From: Citrobacter freundii
GTDB lineage: Bacteria > Bacteroidota > Bacteroidia > Chitinophagales > Chitinophagaceae
Assembly (NCBI GenBank): GCA_003243445.1
Contig: QFQQ01000101.1
Span: forward strand, 1 to 17,416
Direction: 5' to 3'
Length of the DNA: 17,416 bases
The translations under genes were made by a program, and so were the position numbers. This document shows positions 1-6,129 of this stretch, piece by piece. The notes under the pieces were generated by a model. That model saw only the letters and a program-made list of their open reading frames with translations, was not told where the DNA came from and searched no databases. The first letter of the stretch is position 1. Each line of letters begins with the position of its first letter.

Positions 1-96
1 GTGGGGCTCGACGACTGGACAGCGCCAGCTGGTCAGGAGCCGAAGGGGGCCAGCACCCTGACATTTTAGATTTCAAAAACACAGGGAAGCAGCAGA

Positions 97-168
97 AGGA
101 ACAGGAACAGGAACAGGAACAGGAACAGGAACAGGAACAGGAACAGGAACAGGAACAGGAACAGGAAC
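97..168. repeat. Tandem hexanucleotide repeat, 12 copies of AGGAAC
   Basis: Twelve uninterrupted perfect copies of AGGAAC. One + strand frame reads it as alternating Glu-Gln and stays open from the left window edge to about 464, but beyond 281 that frame is antisense to the better supported minus-strand gene. Another + frame entering from the edge stops at 67-69. On the minus strand a start-like ATG at 64-62 runs off the window edge without a visible Shine-Dalgarno. No gene in 1-281 can be supported firmly. Perfect short repeats of this kind change copy number by polymerase slippage. Confidence 0.95.
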
Positions 169-281
169 AGGCAGTGTATTATCACCGGCAGGAAAAAAAC
201 CTCACACACTGGCCAGAAAAAACTATCACCCGGCATGAGAAAAATCCGGCCAGCGACAGGCAGAATGCTTCAGGACTGACG

Positions 282-536
282 CTACTTTTTAACCTCATCC
301 TCTTTTCTGGCATATTCCGGGGCATTTTTGTCAGGCAGCTGCTCACTGAACTGACGGTAATAGTGCAACCGCCCCCAAAAATACGCTCTGAGATGTTCAG
401 GCAGATCTCTGACCACCAGTTCAGCGACCACCGGCATAGCCAGCCTTTCTTTATACGCCACGCCTGAAGCGACCAGGTCAATGGCCACCTTATCCTGCTC
501 TTCTTTCGATGTTGCGGCGAGATTAAATCCGGACAT
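282..536 (-). CDS. Small conserved-looking plasmid protein of unknown function
   Basis: This is the last gene of the minus-strand train, and I do not recognise a family. With the start at 536 the product is 84 residues, mostly charged and helical in appearance, with a lysine- and glutamate-rich C-terminus (ends EDEVKK) and no signal peptide or membrane segment. I chose this start because GGAG lies six bases upstream. An in-frame ATG at 581 would add 15 residues (beginning MAYTYRRF) but has no good ribosome site, and one at 689 would run through intergenic hairpins. A cytoplasmic role is likely. Position in the putative leading region suggests early expression after transfer, which is inference only. 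Confidence 0.6.
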   Translation of the reverse strand: MSGFNLAATSKEEQDKVAIDLVASGVAYKERLAMPVVAELVVRDLPEHLRAYFWGRLHYYRQFSEQLPDKNAPEYARKEDEVKK

Positions 537-642
537 CATATACTCCGACAGAAAGGGAAACCGGCGGTAAGTGTACGCCATCTGAGTCAGGGGGGGAAAA
601 GGACGGGGAGCGGCGCGAAGCGCGGCGCGAATCCATCCTCCC

Positions 643-697
643 GCAGGCGCCAGCCTGCAGGGTTTTTCGCGCGGGCTGACAGGCGGCATAACCGCCT
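643..697. other. Pair of GC-rich hairpins between two minus-strand genes
   Basis: Two perfect stems follow the stop of the gene at 708-899: GCAGGC (643-648) with GCCTGC (653-658), and AGGCGG (681-686) with CCGCCT (692-697). The flanking 600-640 stretch is also rich in GCGC inverted motifs. There is no clear U-tract in minus-strand sense, so these may be RNA processing, pausing or single-strand DNA structures rather than terminators. Confidence 0.6.
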
Positions 698-707
698 GCC
701 ATCATGC

Positions 708-899
708 TTACCTGCCCTTTCCTCCCTGTAAGATAAAGTGACCGCCGATGTACACGGCACACTGACAGGTCATGTACTCGCAGATTTCATCCACGACCTG
801 CGCGGTTGTCAGTTCGCGCTGGTCGGCATCACGGCGGCGGGCATTAATCAGTGCTTTGTACTGGCGAAGAATTTCGCGGGTTTCCGGTTTAATATTCAC
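708..899 (-). CDS. 63-residue hypothetical protein, GTG start
   Basis: The start is GTG at 899-897, preceded by a strong AAGGAG about six bases upstream that overlaps the end of the preceding gene (913-1323), so the two are probably translated together. The product begins MNIKPETREILRQYK, has a basic N-terminal helix and a central TTAQVVDEICEY stretch that could be a short helical DNA- or protein-binding segment. It has two cysteines in a TCQC cluster near residue 45. I do not recognise the family. A small regulatory or anti-defence peptide would fit the location, but this is speculation. Confidence 0.6.
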   Translation of the reverse strand: MNIKPETREILRQYKALINARRRDADQRELTTAQVVDEICEYMTCQCAVYIGGHFILQGGKGR

Positions 900-912
900 G
901 GCTCACTCCTTC

Positions 913-1323
913 TTATGCGTCGATCGCGGTCTGTAACTGGCGCATGGCGTCCAGTTCTTCAGCCACAAATGCATCTGCATTACCACCCCCTTCTTCTGCC
1001 ACGGCGTACAACCGATTTAGTTCACTGCCTGCCAGTAACATTATTTTTTGCAATGCTCTGGCCGGAACGCTGACATCACGTATTGCGCGGCGCTCGTCCA
1101 TCAGTTCTTCAGTGATGCCACGGACCATGCTCACATCGGCCCCCTGATCATACGTCGCATCCAGTCGCTGCATGACGCACGTAATATCGTCCTCGGACAA
1201 AGGCCATTCACTGGTCAACATGCGGATGTCCTCACGGGTAATACAGAGAACCAGCAATGCTTCATCGGATGACAGGTTATATTTCAGGAGATCGGTCATG
1301 ATTTCTTTCACGGGTGCGTACAT
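913..1323 (-). CDS. DUF1380-like protein, diverged paralogue of the gene at 3031-3450
   Basis: The protein has 136 residues. Its start is ATG at 1323 with AAGGA upstream. Length and layout match the DUF1380 protein encoded at 3031-3450 (139 residues): an N-terminal MY(A/G) start, a region of the type 'REDIRMLTSEWPLSEDDITCVMQRLDA' against 'ADIEGLADGIECAVSEQDIKAVLARIDA', a central short helix, and a C-terminal helical half ending in an acidic and alanine-rich tail. DUF1380 proteins are typical of IncF plasmid leading regions and have no established biochemical role. The sequence is acidic, cytoplasmic and has no membrane segment. Family assignment rests on this in-window resemblance and memory of the family, so it is moderately sure. 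Confidence 0.65.
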   Translation of the reverse strand: MYAPVKEIMTDLLKYNLSSDEALLVLCITREDIRMLTSEWPLSEDDITCVMQRLDATYDQGADVSMVRGITEELMDERRAIRDVSVPARALQKIMLLAGSELNRLYAVAEEGGGNADAFVAEELDAMRQLQTAIDA

Positions 1324-1343
1324 AGTTTTATCCTTTTAAAAAA

Positions 1344-1362
1344 GGGGCGGCATCGCCGCCCC
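1344..1362. other. Perfect 8-bp GC hairpin between klcA and the next gene
   Basis: GGGGCGGC (1344-1351) pairs with GCCGCCCC (1355-1362) across a three-base loop. It sits between the klcA stop (1372) and the start of the next minus-strand gene (1323). In minus-strand sense it is followed by a run ending in TTTTTTAAAAGG, so it could act as a weak intrinsic terminator or as an RNA stabiliser at an operon junction. Confidence 0.75.
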
Positions 1363-1371
1363 GTCGGTTAA

Positions 1372-1800
1372 TCAGTCAAGCGCGGCGTAAATGGCGTTGC
1401 ATTCAGGGTGAAAAGCGATGTGATTCCAGAGCTGGGTATCACGCAGCATATACAGGTGAGTGAGTGCGGCGTTGCCGCAGTCGTGATGCGTCCAGCAACG
1501 GCGGTTAATGGCAAGCGAGGTCAGAATAATTCCGGCGGCGTCGGCGCTGACGGTACGATCAAACCAGTTTTCACCGTTGATCATGTGAATCCGACCGCAG
1601 TCGGGCATCATGTACCCGCCGCCGTCCTGCAGACGGATGAAATGCCAGAAACCCCCGTTGTATTCGGGCATCCACTGTTTTGCCAGGGCATACACCTGTA
1701 ATTCAGCCAGCATAAAATCGGTGCCGAACATGTACGGCAGGAAAGAAAGGCGGTCGGATTCTTCGACGTTAAGGGTGTGCTGACGTGTAGCTAACTGCAT
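1372..1800 (-). CDS. klcA: Antirestriction protein of the KlcA/ArdB family
   Basis: The protein has 142 residues with ATG at 1800 and a strong GGAGG upstream. Family hallmarks are visible: a 'LSFLPYMFG' opening, 'EYNGGFWHF' near residues 48-56 (family form EYSGGYWEF), 'GGYMMPD' near residues 61-67, 'SADAAGIILTSLAINRRC' in the second half (family form SPEAAGIAVCL), and a C-terminal 'HLYMLRDTQLWNHIAFHPECNAIYAALD' tail. The length is typical. KlcA/ArdB proteins relieve type I restriction in vivo without being DNA mimics of the ArdA type, protecting incoming plasmid DNA in the cytoplasm. It lies directly downstream of a long foldable element at 1834-2070, which fits expression immediately after single-strand entry. 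Family confidence is high. Confidence 0.92.
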   Translation of the reverse strand: MQLATRQHTLNVEESDRLSFLPYMFGTDFMLAELQVYALAKQWMPEYNGGFWHFIRLQDGGGYMMPDCGRIHMINGENWFDRTVSADAAGIILTSLAINRRCWTHHDCGNAALTHLYMLRDTQLWNHIAFHPECNAIYAALD

Positions 1801-1833
1801 GGTAAACCTCCGTAATCACATATTCCGCAACAC

Positions 1834-2070
1834 CGGGCGGTGCCGTGCATCCAGACCAGTCGGGCGATCGGTCGGGGATACAAGGGCGCAAGGGAAGCCG
1901 CAGCCTGACGCGCACGGCAGACGGGAGCTGAAGGGTGAGACCGTGAAACCTGAGCGGTCGAACGACCGGAAGATAACGGCTGACGTGAAGGAAGGACCGG
2001 GTGACCGCCGCGTGCACTTTACCCTTGTATCCCCGACAGCCCGACTACGATGGATGCACGGCACAGCCCG
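1834..2070 (-). promoter_or_regulatory. Long imperfect hairpin upstream of klcA, candidate single-strand (Frpo-like) promoter
   Basis: Nested inverted repeats pair in register across about 135 bases of internal sequence. Perfect 16-bp arms are at 1871-1886 and 2022-2037, 6 bp at 1859-1864 with 2040-2045, 13 bp at 1840-1852 with 2052-2064, and 5 bp at 1834-1838 with 2066-2070. A smaller CGGTC-GAAC-GACCG hairpin lies in the interior. The stretch 1801-2198 contains no convincing gene. The F plasmid leading region has Frpo elements, long folded single-strand segments that RNA polymerase uses as promoters. Assignment to that class is inference from structure, position and the orientation of klcA. 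It does not obviously align in sequence with the elements at 4441 and 6130. Confidence 0.6.
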
Positions 2071-2171
2071 CACACGACACCGGACTGACAGAGTGGAAAA
2101 CCACCAGGCCACGTCACGCAGGGACGGGGCCGCCATAAAAGCGGAGCCGGCGACATCCTTCAGGGTTGATT

Positions 2172-2191
2172 CAGGGGGCCTCCGCCCCCTG
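2172..2191 (-). terminator. Strong hairpin just after the 259-residue gene
   Basis: CAGGGGGC (2172-2179) pairs perfectly with GCCCCCTG (2184-2191) across a CTCC loop, eight bases past the minus-strand stop codon at 2199. No clean U-run follows, so termination efficiency is uncertain. Confidence 0.55.
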
Positions 2192-2198
2192 CTGTTCG

Positions 2199-2978
2199 CT
2201 ACACTGGCCGGATTGCTGACAGGGCATTGCAGACAAGACTGATTTCTGCGCGCGCTTCTGCCATGACCTCATGTAACAGGGTTAAATCCATCCACCGGCG
2301 CGGAGGCTCCCCGGGAATACGCAGCACATCACACATCTGGCCACATGCCAGGATTTGATCCACTTTGTCACTGATAACAAAGAACTCCACGGCACTGTAA
2401 CGCGCCCCTTTGTTCAGGATAGCATCGAGCACCACCGGTAGCCTGTCGTCATCGTCGTCCAGCCAGCAGGGCAAATCGTTTTCCTTCACCACCAGACGGA
2501 AATTTCGGGTCTGCCGGTAAAACAGCGTTTCCCCGCGCGTGGTCAGCGCTGCCTGTATCCGGCGTGCATCTTCCCGAACCTGCCGGGAGATATCCCGCAC
2601 AGCGCGGGACAGGCAGTCCGTTACCGCCTGAATCTCCGGCTCTGTCAGCCATTCCCCGGCCCAGGGAAAAGTTATCCGTGTCCCGTCCTCCGGAAGCTGC
2701 GGGTCGTCGGCATAACGGCTGCCGGACAAAATAATCTGTGCCTGTGTTCCGGTTATTTTTGTCATGGCACGTTGCAACGCGGCGGGTACGTCACCGACAC
2801 AGAGCAAAGGCAGCAGGTGAACGATATCAACTGCATCCAGACGGACATAAATGCTTATCCATCCCGGTTTGTGCGGAGCACACTGTTCAACATCGGTATG
2901 GTCGGGCCATCCATAATCAGCAATCAAATCGCGCGCACGGCGCATCACAAGGGCGTTTAAGGTGGTGGTTTCCTGCAT
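2199..2978 (-). CDS. 259-residue plasmid protein of unknown function
   Basis: The start at 2978 is preceded by GAGGAAC at good spacing. The N-terminus (METTTLNALVMRRARDLIADYGW type) looks helical. A middle region contains 'ITFPWAGEWLTEPEIQAVTDCLSRAVRDISRQVREDARRIQ', with an amphipathic helix around residues 112-145. It is followed by a cluster of aspartates ('CWLDDDDDRLP' near residue 171) and a C-terminal helical segment. There is no signal peptide or transmembrane segment, so it is probably cytoplasmic. I do not recognise a domain. It sits between two DUF1380-family genes and klcA in the leading-region block. Anti-defence or establishment function is a guess from position only. Confidence 0.75.
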   Translation of the reverse strand: MQETTTLNALVMRRARDLIADYGWPDHTDVEQCAPHKPGWISIYVRLDAVDIVHLLPLLCVGDVPAALQRAMTKITGTQAQIILSGSRYADDPQLPEDGTRITFPWAGEWLTEPEIQAVTDCLSRAVRDISRQVREDARRIQAALTTRGETLFYRQTRNFRLVVKENDLPCWLDDDDDRLPVVLDAILNKGARYSAVEFFVISDKVDQILACGQMCDVLRIPGEPPRRWMDLTLLHEVMAEARAEISLVCNALSAIRPV

Positions 2979-3004
2979 AATGGGTTCCTCTGAACGGGAT
3001 CAGT

Positions 3005-3026
3005 CCACGCCGCCGGGGCGGCGTGG
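3005..3026. other. Perfect 10-bp inverted repeat between two genes
   Basis: CCACGCCGCC (3005-3014) and GGCGGCGTGG (3017-3026) are exact reverse complements separated by two bases. It lies between the DUF1380 stop (3031) and the start of the 259-residue gene (2978). It belongs to a series of similar junction hairpins in this block. Confidence 0.75.
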
Positions 3027-3030
3027 GGAT

Positions 3031-3450
3031 TCAGTTTTTCAGTAAGGCGCGCACTTTCGCCGTATCAGCCAGGCGGCGGGCAACGCTGTCCGGCACCGGA
3101 TGGTTGTCATCCCGGGCGGTCCATTCCCTGTGCCATAACGCCTGTTCGGCGGTCATCAGCAGGGTTTCAAGCAGGTCAGCCGGCACCATCACCGCCGGAA
3201 CGGCTTCTTTCACCTGATCAATCAGGTCCATCACCGCACAAGAAGGCACTCCAGAATCAAGGCGCTGGTCTTCCGGTATGGCATCTATACGCGCCAGCAC
3301 CGCCTTTATGTCCTGTTCAGAAACGGCACATTCAATGCCGTCAGCCAGCCCTTCGATATCCGCTGGCGACCAGATAATCAGGGTCAGCGGGGTTTCTGCG
3401 GGATACTGCTCACTCAGCAACCGGCAGAGGGTTTCACAGGTTCCGTACAT
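3031..3450 (-). CDS. DUF1380 family plasmid protein
   Basis: The protein has 139 residues with ATG at 3450 and GGAG upstream. The opening 'MYGTCETLCRLLSEQYPAETPLTLIIWSPADIE' is the typical DUF1380 N-terminus, followed by 'VLARIDAIPEDQRLDSGV', also typical of this family. Members are small cytoplasmic proteins common in IncF and IncI-type plasmid leading regions, with no defined activity. It is acidic and helical, without membrane segments. It lies between a 74-residue gene upstream and the 259-residue gene downstream, with perfect hairpins on both sides. A diverged paralogue is encoded at 913-1323. Family call is from memory of the conserved opening, fairly sure. Confidence 0.82.
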   Translation of the reverse strand: MYGTCETLCRLLSEQYPAETPLTLIIWSPADIEGLADGIECAVSEQDIKAVLARIDAIPEDQRLDSGVPSCAVMDLIDQVKEAVPAVMVPADLLETLLMTAEQALWHREWTARDDNHPVPDSVARRLADTAKVRALLKN

Positions 3451-3473
3451 GTTTTTTCTCCGTTAATTCTGTG

Positions 3474-3490
3474 GGGCGGCAACGCCGCCC
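3474..3490. other. Perfect 7-bp GC hairpin at gene junction
   Basis: GGGCGGC (3474-3480) pairs with GCCGCCC (3484-3490) around AAC, between the stop at 3495 and the DUF1380 start at 3450. The stem is nearly the same sequence as the one at 1344-1362. Confidence 0.75.
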
Positions 3491-3494
3491 GTCG

Positions 3495-3719
3495 TCAGTC
3501 CTGAAAACTCTCGTCCAGCATGAGGATCTGATTGAATGCCTTATCCAGCAGTTCACTGGCACGGCGTAAACTTACCCCGGCGAGCCGCTCCGGTAGCCCG
3601 TCATGCCGGTAGTGATACTTTTCTTCCAGCACTTTCATGGTGGTTTTCAGGTCACATAAATTGTTTGCCAGCCCGGCAATATCGTGGCGCAGGGCCTCAT
3701 GTCCGTCGTAGTTCATCAC
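3495..3719 (-). CDS. 74-residue hypothetical protein coupled to the methyltransferase
   Basis: The ATG at 3719 overlaps the TGA of the methyltransferase gene (ATGA arrangement), implying translational coupling. The product begins MMNYDGHEALRHDIAGLANN and is predominantly helical, with a heptad-like spacing of leucines across residues 15-35 and again near 55-68 (LLDKAFNQILML), so a small coiled-coil or helical bundle is plausible. No catalytic motif, signal peptide or membrane segment is visible. I do not recognise the family. Its fixed coupling to the methyltransferase suggests that it acts with it or in the same process, for example as an accessory or regulatory subunit, but that is inference. 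Confidence 0.7.
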   Translation of the reverse strand: MMNYDGHEALRHDIAGLANNLCDLKTTMKVLEEKYHYRHDGLPERLAGVSLRRASELLDKAFNQILMLDESFQD

Positions 3720-4396
3720 GCGGCCTCCGGATAAAAGACGTCGTTGGCGGCCGGGCGCTGCATGGCGCGCTGCACGGCTGACAGGCGGGTAATCCCGGCT
3801 TTGTGGTACTGCTCCATCAGCTCAATGCCGATATAACGGCGCCCAGCCTGGACGGCGGCCACACAGGTGGAGCCGGAACCGGCAAACGGATCGAGAACAA
3901 TGGCGTTCGGGTGTGTGAAGCTCTCGATCAACGGTTGCAGGCTGGTAACAGGTTTTTCGGTCGGGTGGTGGCGGTTGCCGCTGTATTTCCAGCCCAGCAC
4001 ATCCGGTAACGGGTCCTGCGGCAGCGCCGGACGGCCTTTCGCCAGGATATAGGCGCATTCATGGCGATAGCCGACATAGGCCGATTTCGACGAGTAGGTT
4101 TTGGTGAAAACCAGATGCCCGACGACACTGAATCTGGCACTTTTCCACGCGGCCATGAAACGATCGACGCGGTTCCAGCCGTAGAAACTGACCGTCAGTG
4201 CGTCTTTTTTCAGGACGCGGTACATCTCATTGCAGGCGGGTTGCAGCCATTCATCAGTTTTGTCACCGGCAATACTGCGCCCGGAACGGTCACGGAACCC
4301 GACCAGATACGGGGGATCGGTGAGGATGAAATCAACGGCTCGATCCGGAAAGCCGGACATAATATCGACGCAGTTACCCAGGATAAAACGGGACAT
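3716..4396 (-). CDS. Orphan DNA methyltransferase, N6-adenine or N4-cytosine type
   Basis: The protein has 226 residues with ATG at 4396 and GAGGTG upstream. Motif IV, TDPPY, is at residues 26-30. Motif I, DPFAGSGST, is at residues 169-177, preceded by 'TEKP' near 146-149. The catalytic motif comes before the S-adenosylmethionine motif, which places it in the beta group of amino-methyltransferases (the YhdJ/DAM-replacing type). It transfers a methyl group from S-adenosylmethionine to the exocyclic amine of a base in a short DNA site that I cannot predict. No restriction endonuclease gene is adjacent, so it is probably solitary. In a leading region it could modify plasmid DNA against recipient restriction or alter regulation. 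It lies immediately downstream of a candidate single-strand promoter (4441-4680). Confidence 0.9.
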   Translation of the reverse strand: MSRFILGNCVDIMSGFPDRAVDFILTDPPYLVGFRDRSGRSIAGDKTDEWLQPACNEMYRVLKKDALTVSFYGWNRVDRFMAAWKSARFSVVGHLVFTKTYSSKSAYVGYRHECAYILAKGRPALPQDPLPDVLGWKYSGNRHHPTEKPVTSLQPLIESFTHPNAIVLDPFAGSGSTCVAAVQAGRRYIGIELMEQYHKAGITRLSAVQRAMQRPAANDVFYPEAA

Positions 4397-4440
4397 AGGG
4401 ACACCTCGTGGTTACAGGGGGCATCCAGGAGGACGTCGGT

Positions 4441-4680
4441 ACGACGTCCGTTCCCTGCTGCCCGGAGCCTGTACGCCGCGACCGGTAACGGGTCAAGCTG
4501 ACCGTGGAATACCGCAGCCGTCAGTTTTTTCGACGGCAAGGATATGCCGCGAAAGCGGCTTGAAGGGCGCTCCTTAAAGTGCGAGTGGATGGCGTAAAAT
4601 TACAGCGACGCCGGACAGGAGCGGAAAAACCGCCCGTCCCGTGTCGGCCCGGGCGCGGCACACTGGCTCCGGGCAGTGGA
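4441..4680 (-). promoter_or_regulatory. Foldable repeat element, copy A, candidate single-strand (Frpo-like) promoter
   Basis: This is a roughly 240-bp intergenic element upstream of the minus-strand methyltransferase gene, with a diverged second copy at 6130-6370 (offset 1690; 4501-4570 and 6191-6260 are almost identical). The closing stem CTGCCCGGAGCC (4458-4469) with GGCTCCGGGCAG (4665-4676) is perfect and extends by three further pairs including two G-T wobbles. Internal hairpins are GCCGTC 4517-4522 with GACGGC 4532-4537, GCCGC 4546-4550 with GCGGC 4555-4559 around a GAAA loop, and GGCGT 4591-4595 with ACGCC 4608-4612. No gene is supported in 4397-4772. Function as an RNA polymerase entry site on transferred single strands is inferred by analogy with F plasmid Frpo. 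Confidence 0.65.
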
Positions 4681-4743
4681 TATCCCCGCGCCAGGCGCGG
4701 CATGGATGAGGAGCAGCGCGACATCATTATTCCTCCCTGAAGT

Positions 4744-4766
4744 ACCGGGCAGTCACCCTGCCCGGT
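4744..4766. other. Perfect 9-bp hairpin after the 115-residue gene
   Basis: ACCGGGCAG (4744-4752) pairs with CTGCCCGGT (4758-4766) across a five-base loop, seven bases beyond the minus-strand stop codon at 4773. It may be a terminator or mRNA-stabilising hairpin. No long U-tract follows. Confidence 0.7.
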
Positions 4767-4772
4767 ATTCCG

Positions 4773-5120
4773 TCAGCGGGTGATATCCCGCCAGTCATTC
4801 CCCCACTCGTCGCGCAGTACCGGCGCATCCGGCGCGCCGGTCACTGTCCACGCATCGAGGAACTTCAGGCCACGCAGGATGCTGTTCTCCACGTCATCGA
4901 GCAGAACGATGCTGTTAAACCAGACCACGCCTGCGGCATATTCCCACCGATGCCGGTCATCCTCGCGTTGCAGCGATGGCCACCAGGTGCGTCCCATTTC
5001 CAGAACGCCCGCTTCGGCCTGCGCCAGGTCACTCGCGGAAACCAGGTAATACACCATCATTTCAGTGCCACCGACGTCGACACTCAGGCCAGCAAGCCAG
5101 GTATTCAGATTTAATTCCAT
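4773..5120 (-). CDS. 115-residue hypothetical protein
   Basis: I place the start at ATG 5120 (MELNLNTWLAGL) because GGA lies nearby upstream and because the longer in-frame start at 5189 would overlap the preceding gene by 37 bases and translate through the junction hairpin. The product is acidic and tryptophan-rich, with 'YYLVSASDLAQAEAGVLEMG' and 'RWEYAAGVVWFN' segments. It has no signal peptide, no obvious transmembrane helix and no motif I recognise. It follows the DUF1281-type gene by about 30 bases and is probably co-transcribed with it. The high proportion of acidic residues is compatible with a DNA mimic but does not demonstrate it. Confidence 0.7.
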   Translation of the reverse strand: MELNLNTWLAGLSVDVGGTEMMVYYLVSASDLAQAEAGVLEMGRTWWPSLQREDDRHRWEYAAGVVWFNSIVLLDDVENSILRGLKFLDAWTVTGAPDAPVLRDEWGNDWRDITR

Positions 5121-5127
5121 GTTATTC

Positions 5128-5145
5128 CGGGCGGTTTCCCGCCCG
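5128..5145. other. Perfect 7-bp GC hairpin at gene junction
   Basis: CGGGCGG (5128-5134) pairs with CCGCCCG (5139-5145) in the 32-base gap between the DUF1281-type gene and the 115-residue gene. Confidence 0.7.
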
Positions 5146-5152
5146 CCTCCGG

Positions 5153-6088
5153 TCAGCCGCCAAAGTGCGCCACGTTGTTGATAATCCACTCCGGGCCGGT
5201 TACGTCCGGGAAACTGTCCTCATCGTCCGGGTCAGCTTCGCCCCACTCCAGCTCGTCAGTGATGTACAAGTCCGTTTCGCCACTGACGTACCGGGCATAA
5301 CCGCAGTAATTGCAGCCCTGCTCTGCAAACCAGTGCTCCACCTCCCCGCCATACCGCTGACTGAGTTCAGCCACAACGTCCTCGCCAACCGGACTCCAGG
5401 GGGTGTCAAAATCCACCGTCAGCGTGTTCTCTCCGGCGAAACAGATATTTGCCTCATAGCCAACTGGCCACTTGCAACCGTACCGGGTCAGATAGTGGTC
5501 ATATGACGACGGGACACCCGTCAGCAAACCACCGTTAAAGCCGTTCACCTCGATATTCAGACGCGTCGGCAGGACATCACGCAAATCCACTGGCTCTGCG
5601 GCAAACAAATCATCACCAGCATCGCACAGGCTGTTCCACCATTCCTCCACCGGCGCAGGCCGGAAACTGTTTCCCCAGTCAAAAGATTTTTGCTTGTACA
5701 GCTGCAGGATGACTACCTGTTCCGGTTCACTGAGGGTAGCCCAGCGGGCATGCCCGATATGGCTGTCCAGCCAGCACTGATGCAGCTTCTGGCAGGTTTC
5801 CACATCCAGCACAGCTCCGGCCATAAACATCGCCAGCCAGTCGCTGTATGCCTGGACTGAAGGCCGGTTGTCTGCAGCCGCACCGTAAGAAACCAGTTGC
5901 GGATATGGCGCGTAATGTTGCTCTGTCAGGGGGCGCAGTATCCCCGCGCAGCCTGCAAGGAAAAGCTGAATACCTTCTTTTCTGGCGCGGCGATGCAGAG
6001 ACAACTCACCTCCGGCAATCCACGTTTTGAGGGCATCACTGTTTTGAATACTGCTGAACATCAGTCGGTTGGCACACCAGTTCGGCAT
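5153..6088 (-). CDS. DUF1281 / Api92-like plasmid protein with YubB-type C-terminal domain
   Basis: The protein has 311 residues with ATG at 6088 and an excellent AAGGAG site. The opening MPNWCANRLMF is the signature of the DUF1281/Api92-like family, whose members begin MPNWCxNRL. The C-terminal half 'VDFDTPWSPVGEDVVAELSQRYGGEVEHWFAEQGCNYCGYARY' (roughly residues 225-270) is the typical ferredoxin-like domain ending, with a cysteine pair C-N-Y-C. It is followed by a very acidic tail. Family members are common on IncF plasmids and enterobacterial phages, and their biochemical role is not established. It heads a transcription unit directly behind the foldable element at 6130-6370, so early expression in a recipient is plausible. 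Confidence 0.85.
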   Translation of the reverse strand: MPNWCANRLMFSSIQNSDALKTWIAGGELSLHRRARKEGIQLFLAGCAGILRPLTEQHYAPYPQLVSYGAAADNRPSVQAYSDWLAMFMAGAVLDVETCQKLHQCWLDSHIGHARWATLSEPEQVVILQLYKQKSFDWGNSFRPAPVEEWWNSLCDAGDDLFAAEPVDLRDVLPTRLNIEVNGFNGGLLTGVPSSYDHYLTRYGCKWPVGYEANICFAGENTLTVDFDTPWSPVGEDVVAELSQRYGGEVEHWFAEQGCNYCGYARYVSGETDLYITDELEWGEADPDDEDSFPDVTGPEWIINNVAHFGG

Positions 6089-6129
6089 GGGAAGCTCCTT
6101 ACACAGTCAGGGTGGGCAGGAGGCATCAC

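Noticed and set aside
97..168. Iteron array or CRISPR
   Set aside because: The units are six bases, perfect and contiguous. No initiator gene or spacers are associated.
3..464. A + strand frame with Glu-Gln repeats running from the window edge
   Set aside because: It is low complexity, and its downstream half is antisense to a better supported minus-strand gene. Only the sequence left of the window could rescue it.
1799..2242. Long + and - strand frames over the intergenic element upstream of klcA
   Set aside because: They arise from high GC and overlap on both strands. The extensive inverted repeats explain the sequence better than coding.
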